Shown here piece after piece: positions 8,495-17,937 of a DNA stretch of 55,173 nucleotides (position 1 is the stretch's first letter; the number at the start of each line of letters is the position of its first letter). This stretch comes from an uncultured Clostridia bacterium (lineage in GTDB: Bacteria; Bacillota; Clostridia; Oscillospirales; Ruminococcaceae). The stretch is from NCBI GenBank assembly GCA_946545645.1, contig CAMNNQ010000153.1, forward strand, positions 1 through 55,173, read 5' to 3'. The translations under genes and the position numbers were made by a program. The notes beneath the pieces were generated by a model. The model was not told where the DNA came from. It worked only from the letters and a program-made list of their open reading frames with translations, and searched no databases.

Positions 8495-9910
8495 TTGAGA
8501 TTTATTCCATTTACGGAAGAAGAAAAAATAGCCGCCAATACCACCGACCTTGTTCAGTTTTTGCAGATGCGTGGAGAACGCCTTGAAAGAGCCGGGCGGG
8601 AGTACAAGCTCATTTATCAGGACGGAGCCGGAAAGCATGACAGTATCATGATACACGGCTCAACCTGGTACGACCATAAAAATCAAGTAGGCGGCGGTGC
8701 GATAAAGTTTATGCAGCACTATTACGGTATGGAATTTGTCACCGCTGTGCAGGAGCTGCTCGGAACGAGCATATCCAAGTGTCCGCAGAGAAGCATAGAT
8801 GTCTCATCTCCGAAAAGAGAAAAGAAAGCCTTTGAGCTTCCCAAGCCAAATAAGGATATGCACAGGGTGTTTGCCTATCTCATCAAGCAAAGGTTCATTG
8901 ACCCCGATGTTATCGCACATTTTGCAAAGGCAAAAACGCTGTACGAGGATAAGGAGCATCATAACGCTGTGTTCGTGGGACTTGATGAGAACGGTGTGCC
9001 GAAACAGGCATCAAAGCGCTCCACAAGCACCTACGGCAAGACATTCAGAATAACAATAGAGGGCTCGGATACCGAATACAGCTTTGCTCACTTCGGTGAA
9101 AGCAATAAGTTGTTTGTATTTGAAGCGCCGATAGATATGCTGTCGTTTATCACGCTCCACAAGCAGAACTGGCAGAAACACAGCTACATCGCCATGAACG
9201 GTGTTTACGAGTCCGCAGTGCTGAAAGCACTTGAAACTCATAAGGACCTTGACCGCATCTACCTCTGCACCGACAACGATGAGGGCGGGATAGATGCGGC
9301 GTACAGGCTGAAGGACATTCTGAACGAGAGCGGATACAAGGACATCTACAGGGTAACTCCAGAGCATAAGGATTTCAACGAGGACCTGAAAGCCAAGCAC
9401 GGCGCAGAGTTTATCAGAGCAGAGCCGTATAAAAGAATGACTGCCGTGATGCAGACCGCTGATGAGCTGAAATTTTACCGCTGTGTTCCCGAACGGCTGC
9501 TGTCGCGGCTGCACGCAACAGCAAAGAATGAGCAGTATGAATATCTTGCCGAGTATGCGCTTGCAGGCTCGGCTTTTTTTGCGTCCGATCATCGCGGCGA
9601 AGAAGCAGAAAGGACAATGTTTGAAAAGCTTCGGAGCAAGCTGAAAACCGGATACAAGCCCTACACAGATAAAGGCTTTCGTCACAACCGAATGGCAGAC
9701 CTTGACCGCTGTTTCAACGATGTGTCCCGAAACTACTGTCAGAGAGCAAGGACAAGAGAACAGGAGATAAATACGGCAGAAAAACTGTTCAGACTTGCAG
9801 AAAGTGCAGTCAGGCTCGCGGCAGATATATCATTATCGGAGCCGGAGGTCTCGGAATCGGAAGAATGTCAGGATGAGGGCTCCTATGATCTGTCAAGTGG
9901 ATATGGGTAG
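8495..9910 (+). CDS. DUF3991/TOPRIM primase-like protein
   Basis: TTG start after a GGGGGCGG ribosome site. Residues about 1-90 resemble a degenerate CHC2-type primase N-terminus (WYDHKNQVGGGAI) without the zinc cysteines. A DUF3991-like middle is followed by a TOPRIM fold: KLFVFEAPIDMLSF supplies the conserved Glu, and CTDNDEGG the Asp pair. The C-terminal ~170 residues are helical and charged. In conjugative elements such proteins are thought to prime or process transferred single-stranded DNA. Position just before the coupling ATPase fits. Length (471 aa) is usual for the family. Catalytic activity is unproven because the zinc site is missing. Confidence 0.83.
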   Translation: MRFIPFTEEEKIAANTTDLVQFLQMRGERLERAGREYKLIYQDGAGKHDSIMIHGSTWYDHKNQVGGGAIKFMQHYYGMEFVTAVQELLGTSISKCPQRSIDVSSPKREKKAFELPKPNKDMHRVFAYLIKQRFIDPDVIAHFAKAKTLYEDKEHHNAVFVGLDENGVPKQASKRSTSTYGKTFRITIEGSDTEYSFAHFGESNKLFVFEAPIDMLSFITLHKQNWQKHSYIAMNGVYESAVLKALETHKDLDRIYLCTDNDEGGIDAAYRLKDILNESGYKDIYRVTPEHKDFNEDLKAKHGAEFIRAEPYKRMTAVMQTADELKFYRCVPERLLSRLHATAKNEQYEYLAEYALAGSAFFASDHRGEEAERTMFEKLRSKLKTGYKPYTDKGFRHNRMADLDRCFNDVSRNYCQRARTREQEINTAEKLFRLAESAVRLAADISLSEPEVSESEECQDEGSYDLSSGYG

Positions 9911-9990
9911 TGTATTTAATACACATCTTGAAGGATTAAGATGAAGAAATAAATATATAGCAGAAAGAAGAATATGATAGGGGTGATAGC

Positions 9991-11817
9991 TTGGATGAAA
10001 AGAAGATGATGATTATAGGAGTAATGACCATAGTTTTTATTGCATTCGTTATTGTGGTCAATATCCTTGACAGCAAGGGCATCAACAGTATTAAGGCAAA
10101 AAAGATCGGAGACGGTCAGTACGGAACGGCGAGGTGGGCGACTAAGAGCGAGATACACCGCTCTTTTTCCTCTCTGCCATTCGCACCTCATCTCTGGAGA
10201 GAAGGCAAAAACCTCCCGACTGTCCAGGGAACGATAGTTGCCTGTGAAGGCCGGGATAATTTTACAACAGCTTTAGTTGATACCGGAGATGTGCATACGC
10301 TTATGATCGGTGCTGCGGGTGTCGGCAAGACTGCATATTTCCTGTACCCGAACATTGAGCTTGCCTGCGCTTCGGGAATGAGCTTCATATCAACGGATAC
10401 CAAGGGCGATATTGCCCGAAACTATGGGAGCATTGCAAAAGAAAAATACGGCTACAATGTTTCGATACTCGACCTGCGGAATCCTACCCGCAGCGATGAG
10501 GATAACATCTTGTATCTTGTGAATATGTATATGGACAAGTATCTTGAAAACCGTGATGATCTTGCATCAAAAGCCAAAGCCGAGAAATACGCAAAGATAA
10601 CAGCCAAGACGATAATCAACATCGGCTCGGAGGGCGGAAATGCCAACTACGGTCAGAATGCTTTCTTCTACGATGCCGCCGAAGGTCTGCTGTCCTCAAC
10701 GATACTGCTTCTTGCGGAGTTCGGCAAGCCGGAGGAAAGGCACATCGTTTCTGTTTTCAAGCTGATACAGGATCTGATCGCAAAGCCCGCAAACAGCAAG
10801 GACGGCAGTCTGTACTTTCATAGCCTGATGAAGCGTCTGCCAAACGATCACAAGGCAAAATGGCTTGCGGGCGCGGCACTTAATTCATCGGATCAGGCGA
10901 TGCGCTCTGTTCTGTCAACGGCTCTCTCCCGCTTGAATTCATTTCTCGATTCGGAGATGGAGCAGATACTTTGCTTTGGAACAGCAATAGATGCCGAGAG
11001 ATTTGTCCACGAAAAGTCGGCTATCTTCATAGTTCTGCCGGAGGAAGATCAGAGCAAATATTTCATGGTCAGCCTGCTGATTCAGCAGATATACCGTGAG
11101 ATACTTGTCATAGCAGATGAGTACGGCGGTAGCCTGCCGAACCGGGTGATGTTCTATCTGGACGAATTCGGTACCTTCCCGAAGATTGAAGGAGCCGAGG
11201 CGATGTTCTCGGCAGGGCGTTCAAGAAAAATATCGATAGTGGCAATCATACAATCATTCGCACAGCTTGAACAGACCTACGGCAAGCAGGGTATGGAGAT
11301 AATCACGGACAACACACAGCTGACCGTCTTCGGCGGCTTTGCGCCTAACAGTCAAAGCGCTGAAGTGCTTTCAAAGGCACTCGGTGAGCAGACAGTTCAG
11401 TCGGGATATGTCAGTCTCGGAAAGGACAAATCAAAAACTGTTCAGATGATCGGGCGCTCCCTGATGACTGTAGACGAACTGAAAAGTATGCCAAAAGGTC
11501 AGTTCATCGTTATGAAAACAGGCACGCACCCGATGATAAGTAAACTCAAGCTCTACTTCAAGTGGGGCATCGAGTTCGGAGAACCGTATATCCATGAAGA
11601 TCGTGGTGCAAGACCTGTTCATTACATGGAGCGCAAAGAGCTGTTCAAGGCTGTTGCGGAGAAATATCCCTCTGCCAAAGCGCAGCCCCAGGGCGAGAAG
11701 GTCGAGCGGATGCCTGATGATGACGGATATGAATTCACGGTTGATACCGATGAAACTTATGAAGGAGATGATAGAATGACAAAGAAAAAAACAATAGTAA
11801 AGACCGGGGGTGGGTGA
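9991..11817 (+). CDS. VirD4/TraG-type coupling ATPase
   Basis: 608 residues with a TTG start after AGGGGTGAT. One N-terminal membrane helix (residues about 5-24) is followed by the TraG/VirD4 fold: GAAGVGKT as Walker A, TDTKGD just after, FYLDEFGTFPKI as the Walker B region, and the conserved IIQSFAQLEQ segment. A charged C-terminal tail follows. The protein should sit at the membrane, bind the relaxase-DNA complex and hand it to the secretion channel. A single membrane helix rather than two is common in Gram-positive elements. It overlaps the next gene's ribosome site. Confident call. Confidence 0.95.
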   Translation: MDEKKMMIIGVMTIVFIAFVIVVNILDSKGINSIKAKKIGDGQYGTARWATKSEIHRSFSSLPFAPHLWREGKNLPTVQGTIVACEGRDNFTTALVDTGDVHTLMIGAAGVGKTAYFLYPNIELACASGMSFISTDTKGDIARNYGSIAKEKYGYNVSILDLRNPTRSDEDNILYLVNMYMDKYLENRDDLASKAKAEKYAKITAKTIINIGSEGGNANYGQNAFFYDAAEGLLSSTILLLAEFGKPEERHIVSVFKLIQDLIAKPANSKDGSLYFHSLMKRLPNDHKAKWLAGAALNSSDQAMRSVLSTALSRLNSFLDSEMEQILCFGTAIDAERFVHEKSAIFIVLPEEDQSKYFMVSLLIQQIYREILVIADEYGGSLPNRVMFYLDEFGTFPKIEGAEAMFSAGRSRKISIVAIIQSFAQLEQTYGKQGMEIITDNTQLTVFGGFAPNSQSAEVLSKALGEQTVQSGYVSLGKDKSKTVQMIGRSLMTVDELKSMPKGQFIVMKTGTHPMISKLKLYFKWGIEFGEPYIHEDRGARPVHYMERKELFKAVAEKYPSAKAQPQGEKVERMPDDDGYEFTVDTDETYEGDDRMTKKKTIVKTGGG

Positions 11818-11818
11818 A

Positions 11819-12100
11819 TTGATACAGCCAAGAAGAATATATGATATGGGGCTTCCTCACCGTGCAGTAACGGTGTTCTGCTATCTGTGCCGATGCGCAA
11901 ATAAAAAGGGGGTATGCTACCCGGCGGTCAGAACGATCGCAAAGGATATTTCACTGTGCAGATCCACAGTGTTCAAAGCCCTAAACGATCTTGAAAGACA
12001 CGGTCTTATCACACGCACACACCGGTTCCACCCAAGCGGTGCAAAAAGGTCATCACTATACAAGATAACCGGAGAGATCACCAAAGGAGGTGACGGCTGA
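11819..12100 (+). CDS. Winged-helix DNA-binding protein
   Basis: Start taken as TTG at 11819 because GGGGGTGGG lies at the right distance; GTG at 11810 lacks a ribosome site. About 93 residues form a helix-turn-helix of the GntR/replication-protein type: YPAVRTIAKDISLCRSTVFK, then LNDLERHGLI and a basic wing. It probably binds DNA as a local regulator of the transfer operon or as a relaxosome/replication helper. It ends with a TGATG overlap with the next gene, so translation is coupled to the VirB6-like protein. Confidence 0.75.
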   Translation: MIQPRRIYDMGLPHRAVTVFCYLCRCANKKGVCYPAVRTIAKDISLCRSTVFKALNDLERHGLITRTHRFHPSGAKRSSLYKITGEITKGGDG

Positions 12101-13026
12101 TGTTTGAATTCATCGGAGATGTTATAGGTGCGATAGGTGACGGCATCAGCTGGGTGTGGGATCATACCGTCGGCGCAGTCGCAGGAGCTGTTGGCGATGC
12201 AATATGGGATCAAATGTTTGAGTGGGTGTTCAACACGATCTACGGCGCAGTCGCGGATCTTTTTGAGTTTATCAACGAAACGACATCAGACATCTTCCGG
12301 CTCGGCTGGGTGCAGGCTTTCGTGACATTGTTCCAGTCGCTTGGATTTATGCTGTTTGTGGTGGGAATGCTTGTAGCTGTATTTGATACTGCGGTTGCAT
12401 ACGAAAACGGGTCTGCAAATATTAAAAACACCTGTCTGAATGTTCTGAAAGGCTTTATGGCAGCATCGCTTTTTGCGGTGATACCGCCAAGGCTGTATGA
12501 ATTATGCGTAGGATTGCAGGGATCGTTTTCAAATGACTTGCTCGGCGTATTCATTACCGGAACATCGTCTTCGGTGGCGGATACCGGACTGGGGGTCATC
12601 GTAGCCCTCGCATCTGATATATCGCTGTTCAGCCTGTTCTTTATCATCCTGTTCGGCTACTGCACGATCAAGGTCATATTTGCAAACATAAAACGCGGCG
12701 GCATACTGCTGTGTCAGATCGCAGTCGGCAGCCTGTATATGTTCAGCGTTCCGAGAGGATATGTGGATGGCTTCACGAATTGGTGCAAACAAGTCATTGC
12801 GACCTGCGTCACGGCGTTTCTACAGACGATAATCCTCTACCTGGGATTGCTTACCTACACCCAGCACGCTCTGCTTGCGGTGGGCATCTGCCTGTCTGCA
12901 ACGGAAGTACCGAGGATAGCGCAGATGTTCGGCTTGGAGACTTCCGTCAAACTCAATCCCGTGGCAATCAGCAGCACGGTGAGCATGGGATCAAAGGTAG
13001 CAAAGTTCATAAAGGCGAAATCTTAA
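12100..13026 (+). CDS. VirB6/TrbL-like polytopic membrane protein
   Basis: 308 residues with a GGAGGTGAC ribosome site and a start overlapping the previous stop. The N-terminus is amphipathic (IGDVIGAIGDGISWVWDH), followed by about five hydrophobic segments between residues 75 and 275, including a conserved-looking VGMLVAVFDTAVAYENG region typical of TrbL-type proteins in Clostridia elements. It would form the inner-membrane part of the transfer channel, next to VirB4 and VirD4. No enzymatic motif. Function rests on topology and place; the fit to the family is good. Confidence 0.82.
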   Translation: MFEFIGDVIGAIGDGISWVWDHTVGAVAGAVGDAIWDQMFEWVFNTIYGAVADLFEFINETTSDIFRLGWVQAFVTLFQSLGFMLFVVGMLVAVFDTAVAYENGSANIKNTCLNVLKGFMAASLFAVIPPRLYELCVGLQGSFSNDLLGVFITGTSSSVADTGLGVIVALASDISLFSLFFIILFGYCTIKVIFANIKRGGILLCQIAVGSLYMFSVPRGYVDGFTNWCKQVIATCVTAFLQTIILYLGLLTYTQHALLAVGICLSATEVPRIAQMFGLETSVKLNPVAISSTVSMGSKVAKFIKAKS

Positions 13027-13042
13027 TAGACTGTGTTGTGCC

Positions 13043-13071
13043 TTGCAAAACGCCCTGAAGTGTGATATAAT
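13043..13071 (+). promoter_or_regulatory. Sigma-A promoter of the NYN gene
   Basis: -35 TTGCAA at 13043-13048, a 17-base spacer, and -10 TATAAT at 13066-13071 preceded by TGA (extended -10). It lies 36 bases before the NYN start codon and inside the transfer operon, so the gene can be expressed when transfer genes are off. Confidence 0.8.
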
Positions 13072-13106
13072 GGAAATATCAAAATGCACGAAAGGAGCGC
13101 AGAAAC

Positions 13107-14435
13107 ATGACAGTTGATACAAAAGAATTAGTAACCACGATAGCATATCTGATCGGTGTCAAAGACGAAACTATGGCTAAAGTCTTTGAACCGGATTATC
13201 ACGATCTTATTGAAAAACTACGACAAAGCAAAGAAGCCTGCATCATCAGGTATCTTTGCAAGATAAGAACCACACTTTTTTATAAGTTTAAAGACACCGA
13301 TCAAGAAATGCGTTTCAATCTAAAAAACCTTGATAGACTCGAGTGGTTTGATAAAGAGAACATCAAGAAACTGCGTGAGTGGGGCATTGATATAATCAAA
13401 CCCAATTATCGTTCAGAGAAATATATGGATGATATGTGCGAGCTTATAGCAGCCAACATTGATAACTGTTCAACTCTTTTTTATGACTGGGTCAATTGGG
13501 CATATATACGGGATCTGTTCTGCATACCAAAGTACCGCCAGAAAGGGATCTTAAAACAGGAGTTCCTCAAATTCCTTGAAAAGAATGCATTTTATCCATT
13601 CCACATGTATATTTACTGGAATCCCCAAAGTCTCGGTAACATCCTGCACAATGACGGAAAATTTCTGTCGCTGCTGTATCAATGGCACGGAGACTATTTC
13701 GAGGACAAGACAAAATACCGTGATGCCACCGATGAGACCAAGAACACGATATATGATTTCGTGAACAACAGCGGCAGAACGGCAATAGCGGTTGACTGTG
13801 AGAACTCCGATGTGTACAAGCTGTACGGAGTACTGAAAAATCTGAATCAGGACGAGCTTGCAAAGATTGAGAAGATCGTACTGTATGATGACGAGCATAC
13901 CTCTCCCGGCTGGGACTTCCTCGGTAAGTTCACACACATACCCGTAGAGCATATTGAGGTTGAGCGTGTAACCGACAGAAAATCGCTTGTGGACATAAAG
14001 ATGACGGCGGGTGTCTGTCAGAACTATTATGAAAACAGCATTGACTCATTTATCATCGTATCGAGTGACTCCGACTTCTGGGGCCTCATAAGCTCTCTGC
14101 CGAAAGCAAGATTCATAGTAATGTACGAATACGAGCATTGCGGACAAGCACTCAAAAGCGCACTGGCAGAGCATGGTATCTACTACTGCTCAATTGATGA
14201 TTTCTGCAGCGGCAATACAGAGGAACTCAAGAAAGCGGTACTGTTCGATAACCTTGAACAGCATCTGCCTGATCTGCTCCAATGGAACGGAAAAGAGCTT
14301 GCAAATCAGATCCACCTTGAAGCAAGGATAGATGCTACCGAAAAAGAGATCGCAATTTTTTACGAGAAGTATATTAAAACACTAAGGCTAAAATTTGATC
14401 ACGATGGAAACGTAAGTGTAATAATAGCCAACTAA
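13107..14435 (+). CDS. NYN (PIN-like) domain nuclease
   Basis: 442 residues after a GAAAGGAGCG site. The C-terminal half is a NYN/PIN-like fold with the usual acidic residues: AIAVDCEN (Asp230), LVDIKMTAG (Asp296) and SSDSDFWGLI (Asp321, Asp323), so a metal-dependent RNase is likely. The N-terminal ~220 residues are helical, with many aromatic residues, and are not recognised; they may sense or bind a partner. The gene has its own promoter and terminator although genes on both sides are transfer genes, a typical moron layout. It could be an anti-phage or exclusion effector or an RNA regulator; substrate is unknown. No toxin-antitoxin partner is adjacent. Confidence 0.82.
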   Translation: MTVDTKELVTTIAYLIGVKDETMAKVFEPDYHDLIEKLRQSKEACIIRYLCKIRTTLFYKFKDTDQEMRFNLKNLDRLEWFDKENIKKLREWGIDIIKPNYRSEKYMDDMCELIAANIDNCSTLFYDWVNWAYIRDLFCIPKYRQKGILKQEFLKFLEKNAFYPFHMYIYWNPQSLGNILHNDGKFLSLLYQWHGDYFEDKTKYRDATDETKNTIYDFVNNSGRTAIAVDCENSDVYKLYGVLKNLNQDELAKIEKIVLYDDEHTSPGWDFLGKFTHIPVEHIEVERVTDRKSLVDIKMTAGVCQNYYENSIDSFIIVSSDSDFWGLISSLPKARFIVMYEYEHCGQALKSALAEHGIYYCSIDDFCSGNTEELKKAVLFDNLEQHLPDLLQWNGKELANQIHLEARIDATEKEIAIFYEKYIKTLRLKFDHDGNVSVIIAN

Positions 14436-14447
14436 ATACCGAAAACG

Positions 14448-14475
14448 CAGCCGGCAGAAATGTCGGCTGTTTTTT
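14448..14475 (+). terminator. Rho-independent terminator of the NYN gene
   Basis: Stem CAGCCG (14448-14453) pairs with CGGCTG (14464-14469), followed by TTTTTT. With the upstream promoter it makes the NYN gene a closed transcription unit. Confidence 0.8.
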
Positions 14476-14490
14476 GTTAGGAGGAATGAA

Positions 14491-14763
14491 ATGAAAACCT
14501 ACTACTACCCCGAAAACCTCCGGGCAAGCGTAAAGCTGTGGTTCTGGTCAATTCGGGATTTCATCATCATATGCGCCGGAATAGTGCTGTCGGTCATCGT
14601 GCTTGTGAATCTGTGGAACATCCTGCCCTTTGCGTGGACAGGGTGTTTTGCTTTCCTGACGATACGGACGGACGATATGGCGATCATAGACTATCTTATC
14701 AACGCATTCAGATTCTTTGTTCTCGCAGATCAAAAATTTGAGTGCCGGGCGAAAGGAGAATAA
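14491..14763 (+). CDS. PrgI-family (VirB3-like) membrane protein
   Basis: 90 residues after a TAGGAGGAATG context. YYYPENLRA is followed by two hydrophobic helices (about residues 22-40 and 46-60) and a short tail. This is the size and form of PrgI proteins, the VirB3-like partners that stand just before VirB4 in Gram-positive transfer operons. It should sit in the membrane and dock the VirB4 ATPase. The next gene starts two bases after its stop. Confidence 0.83.
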   Translation: MKTYYYPENLRASVKLWFWSIRDFIIICAGIVLSVIVLVNLWNILPFAWTGCFAFLTIRTDDMAIIDYLINAFRFFVLADQKFECRAKGE

Positions 14764-14765
14764 CA

Positions 14766-15371
14766 ATGGCAAAGAAGAAAAACAGCGTTCAGAGTCTCAT
14801 AGGCTTTGAAGGCTTTACTAATTACGGCATCAGGACTGACAAAGCGGAGATCGCATTCTTCTCTGTGGAGCCGACAAATATATCTGTGCTTTCAGCGGTG
14901 AGCGTTGATACCAAGATCCACCGCATGATGTCTCTGCTGACCTCAGTGCCGGAGCTGGAGATAATAGCAACGGACTCCTGCGAATACTTCGACAGCAACA
15001 AGGCATATATCAAGGAACGCCTTGCCAAGGAGCAGAACGAGGCTGTCAGGAAACTGCTCGAAGCCGATATGGAGTATCTCGACAGTATTCAGGTCGAGAT
15101 GTCAACGGCGCGGCAGTTTCTGTTCGCGGTGCGGTTCCGAAAGGAAAAAGAGAGCTTCATCTTCAACCGCCTTAACGAGATCGGCAAAGTCATTAAGGAT
15201 AATGGATTCATCGCTCATAGGCTGGACAAGAGCGAAATCAAGCGGATGCTGGCGCTGTATTTCGGCACAAGTATTACCGGAGATATGATCGAAGATGTCG
15301 AAGGAGAAAATGAAATAATGAAGGGAGTGAATGCCTATGAAGGCGAGACAGAAAAACTCGGCGGTGAGTGA
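14766..15371 (+). CDS. Conserved transfer protein between PrgI and VirB4
   Basis: Start taken as the ATG at 14766 after AAAGGAG; an ATG-less extension upstream overlaps PrgI. About 201 residues, soluble and mixed alpha/beta. Segments such as PTNISVLS, LEIIATDS and SARQ-like FLFAVRF recall the N-terminal domain that is normally part of VirB4/TraE proteins, but the resemblance is weak. The C-terminus overlaps the VirB4 start. It likely works with VirB4 at the channel base. I do not assign a family. Confidence 0.7.
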   Translation: MAKKKNSVQSLIGFEGFTNYGIRTDKAEIAFFSVEPTNISVLSAVSVDTKIHRMMSLLTSVPELEIIATDSCEYFDSNKAYIKERLAKEQNEAVRKLLEADMEYLDSIQVEMSTARQFLFAVRFRKEKESFIFNRLNEIGKVIKDNGFIAHRLDKSEIKRMLALYFGTSITGDMIEDVEGENEIMKGVNAYEGETEKLGGE

Positions 15372-17151
15372 GGAATATGCCGTAAAGACATATTTTGACC
15401 GGATCGCGCCGGGAATGATAAAATTTTACCCCGATCACTATATCTGCGGCAATTACTACAAAAGCACCTGGGCAATAACGGAATACCCGCCCTCCACCGA
15501 GGAAATGGCTATACTTGATCACATTGCTGATCATACCGGAGTGACTGTCCGCATCTACAACAGGCTTGTGGATGCTGCCGAGCAGAACAAGATCATTCAG
15601 CACGCAACAAGAAAGATGCATCTGATGTCCAACACCAACGATGTCACGCAGAGTATAAAGGCGCAGGGTGATATTCAGGATGTAGTGGAGCTGCTGTCTG
15701 ATATGCGAAGAAACAAAGAGCCGCTGCTGCACTGTGCGGTTTTTCTTGAGTTCAAGGCCACCTCAGAAGAAAAGCTGAAAGAACTTGAATCCGAGATACA
15801 GATGGAGCTGACACGCTCAAAAATATCTGTTGACCGTCTGCTCCTGCGGCAGAAGGAAGGCTTCCTCTCGGTGCTGCCGACCGGAAGCAATAACTTTGGA
15901 TACAGGACGGAGCGAGTGCTGCCTGCATCGAGTGTGGCCAATCTTTATCCTCTCAGCTATTCGGGAAAGACTGATGAGAACGGTTTCTATCTTGGCCGGG
16001 ACAAGTTCGGAACGAACATCATCGTGGACTTTGATAAGCGAACCGAGGACAGGACAAACAGCAATGTAATTATTCTCGGAAACAGCGGTCAGGGCAAATC
16101 CTATCTGATGAAGCTTATCCTCTGCAATCAGCGTGAGGCGGGCAAGTCGATACTGATACTTGACCCCGAAGCCGAGTACCGGGAACTGACTGAGAACCTG
16201 GGCGGCACCTACATCGATATGATGTCCGGACAGTTTATGATCAACCCCCTTGAGCCGAAAGCCTGGGGCGAGGCCGACAAATCTGAAACCACCGAGACCT
16301 TCCGGCAGATCACAAGGCTTTCACAGCACATCAGCTACCTTAAGGACTTTTTCAGAGCCTACAAGGATTTCACAGATGCGGAGATAGACACGCTTGAAAT
16401 AATGCTTGAAAAGCTCTATGCACGTTTCGGCATTACCGACAGCACTGATTTCAGCGCACTGACAAGCGAGGACTACCCGACTATGAGTGATCTGTATGAC
16501 TTGGTCGAGAAGGAGTTTATGATCTTCGATCACGATAAGAAATATCTTTACACAGAAGAATCTCTTCAAAATATCTGCTTGGGTATCCACTCGATGTGCA
16601 AGGGTGCCGAGTCGCAGTATTTCAACGGGCATACCAATATCATTGACGGAGACTTTGTTGCATTCGGTGTCAAAGGCTTAATGGATACGAATAAAAAGCT
16701 CAAGGATACTCTGCTCTTCAACATCCTGTCCTACATGAGCAATCAGCTCCTGGGGCGCGGAAATACCGTAGCCGCAATTGACGAGCTATACTTGTTTCTG
16801 TCAAATATAACGGCGATAGAGTACATCAGAAATGGCATGAAGCGAGTCCGCAAAAAAGAGAGTTCATTCATCCTTGCCTCGCAGAACATCAATGACTTCT
16901 TACTGCCCGAGATCAAAGAGTTCACCAAGCCGCTGTTCTCGATACCGTCTCATCATTTTGATTTTTATCCCGGCAGCGTAAATGAAACCGAATACATTGA
17001 GGCTCAATCAATGGAAAAGTCGGAATATGCGCTGATACACTATCCCGAGAAAACGATATGTCTGTACCGCTGCGGCAACGAGCGATATCTGCTTCAGGTC
17101 ATTGCACCGCCGCACAAGGCTGCACTGTTCGGGACTGCCGGAGGACGATAA
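15337..17151 (+). CDS. VirB4-like conjugation ATPase
   Basis: Start chosen at ATG 15337 because GGGAG lies nine bases upstream; ATG 15331 is in frame but only three bases from it. About 604 residues. Residues ~1-220 form the CagE/VirB4 N-terminal part; ILGNSGQGKSY is Walker A, LDPEAEYREL follows it, AAIDELYLFL is Walker B, and ILASQNINDF is the conserved downstream motif. This ATPase powers assembly of the channel and substrate transfer. The start lies inside the previous gene's end, so translation is coupled. Confident call. Confidence 0.94.
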   Translation: MKARQKNSAVSEEYAVKTYFDRIAPGMIKFYPDHYICGNYYKSTWAITEYPPSTEEMAILDHIADHTGVTVRIYNRLVDAAEQNKIIQHATRKMHLMSNTNDVTQSIKAQGDIQDVVELLSDMRRNKEPLLHCAVFLEFKATSEEKLKELESEIQMELTRSKISVDRLLLRQKEGFLSVLPTGSNNFGYRTERVLPASSVANLYPLSYSGKTDENGFYLGRDKFGTNIIVDFDKRTEDRTNSNVIILGNSGQGKSYLMKLILCNQREAGKSILILDPEAEYRELTENLGGTYIDMMSGQFMINPLEPKAWGEADKSETTETFRQITRLSQHISYLKDFFRAYKDFTDAEIDTLEIMLEKLYARFGITDSTDFSALTSEDYPTMSDLYDLVEKEFMIFDHDKKYLYTEESLQNICLGIHSMCKGAESQYFNGHTNIIDGDFVAFGVKGLMDTNKKLKDTLLFNILSYMSNQLLGRGNTVAAIDELYLFLSNITAIEYIRNGMKRVRKKESSFILASQNINDFLLPEIKEFTKPLFSIPSHHFDFYPGSVNETEYIEAQSMEKSEYALIHYPEKTICLYRCGNERYLLQVIAPPHKAALFGTAGGR

Positions 17152-17165
17152 GGAGGTGAACACTG

Positions 17166-17528
17166 ATGACGAAGAAAGAACAGCTTATCAATAAACTCAA
17201 CAGCTGCTATGCCGAACACCGTGAATCATGGCTGCACATGAAGCCGGAGGATATTGTTCTGCTGGCATCGAATATCGCATCTGCCGATTACGCAGCAAGG
17301 TGTATTCCCGATGTGATCAGTGAGGACGAAGCCGAGTACCTTCTGCAGTTTAAGGATCCGCTGAATGTCCTGACAGATATGATTTCGGAAAGCCTTGACG
17401 ATCAGTTCGGCTGTTACGGCGACAGTCTCAGCGGACTGCTCTATGAACTGATGGACAAGGGTGATGCGCTTGAATATTATGACCTTGAGCAGACTGTGGA
17501 AACAGCTGAAGTCGATATGGAAATGTAG
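17166..17528 (+). CDS. DUF3848-like hypothetical protein
   Basis: 120 residues after AAGGAGGTGAAC. Acidic, helical, with MKPEDIVLLASNI near the start and LLQFKDPLNVL in the middle, a pattern close to small DUF3848 proteins of Clostridia elements. It ends in an acidic VDMEM tail like that of another gene here (ending at 20730). No catalytic motif. Role unknown; it may modulate conjugation or the host. Confidence 0.6.
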   Translation: MTKKEQLINKLNSCYAEHRESWLHMKPEDIVLLASNIASADYAARCIPDVISEDEAEYLLQFKDPLNVLTDMISESLDDQFGCYGDSLSGLLYELMDKGDALEYYDLEQTVETAEVDMEM

Positions 17529-17616
17529 CCAAAGGGCAGCGGAATATTCTGTCCACATTGATGAATAGCTATTCAAAGCAACTTGTGGTATCCTGTCTTG
17601 TCAAGGAGGTGTTCCA

Positions 17617-17937
17617 ATGGGAATGATAAAGGATATCTATATGGGTAACAATGTACCGATCGAAAAAAGCACAGATAGTATCAAAGGCTACAGGGAACTT
17701 CATCTCGAATGGCTTGGTGTTTATGAAAAGCTTTCTGGGAAGCTGAATGATGATCAGAATGTTCTGCTTAAAAAACTGCTTTCTATGTACGGTGAGCTTA
17801 ATGATATGTTCAGCACCGATTGTTATGAATCCGGCTTCAAGGATGGAGCAAAGCTGATGATGGAAATACTTGATAAAGGGGGTGATGCCGATGCAGAAAT
17901 ACGGGATCTGGAAAACACGATACACACAGAACATTAA
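17617..17937 (+). CDS. DUF6809-like hypothetical protein
   Basis: 106 residues after CAAGGAGGTG. It begins GMIKDIYMGNNVP, continues as a helical segment with regular Leu spacing, and ends with a GFKDGAKLMMEIL motif; this order fits the DUF6809 family of small Firmicutes element proteins. Function is unknown. A TGTGGTAT motif lies just upstream, as it does before two recombinase genes in this window. The last 47 bases overlap the next gene. Confidence 0.65.
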   Translation: MGMIKDIYMGNNVPIEKSTDSIKGYRELHLEWLGVYEKLSGKLNDDQNVLLKKLLSMYGELNDMFSTDCYESGFKDGAKLMMEILDKGGDADAEIRDLENTIHTEH

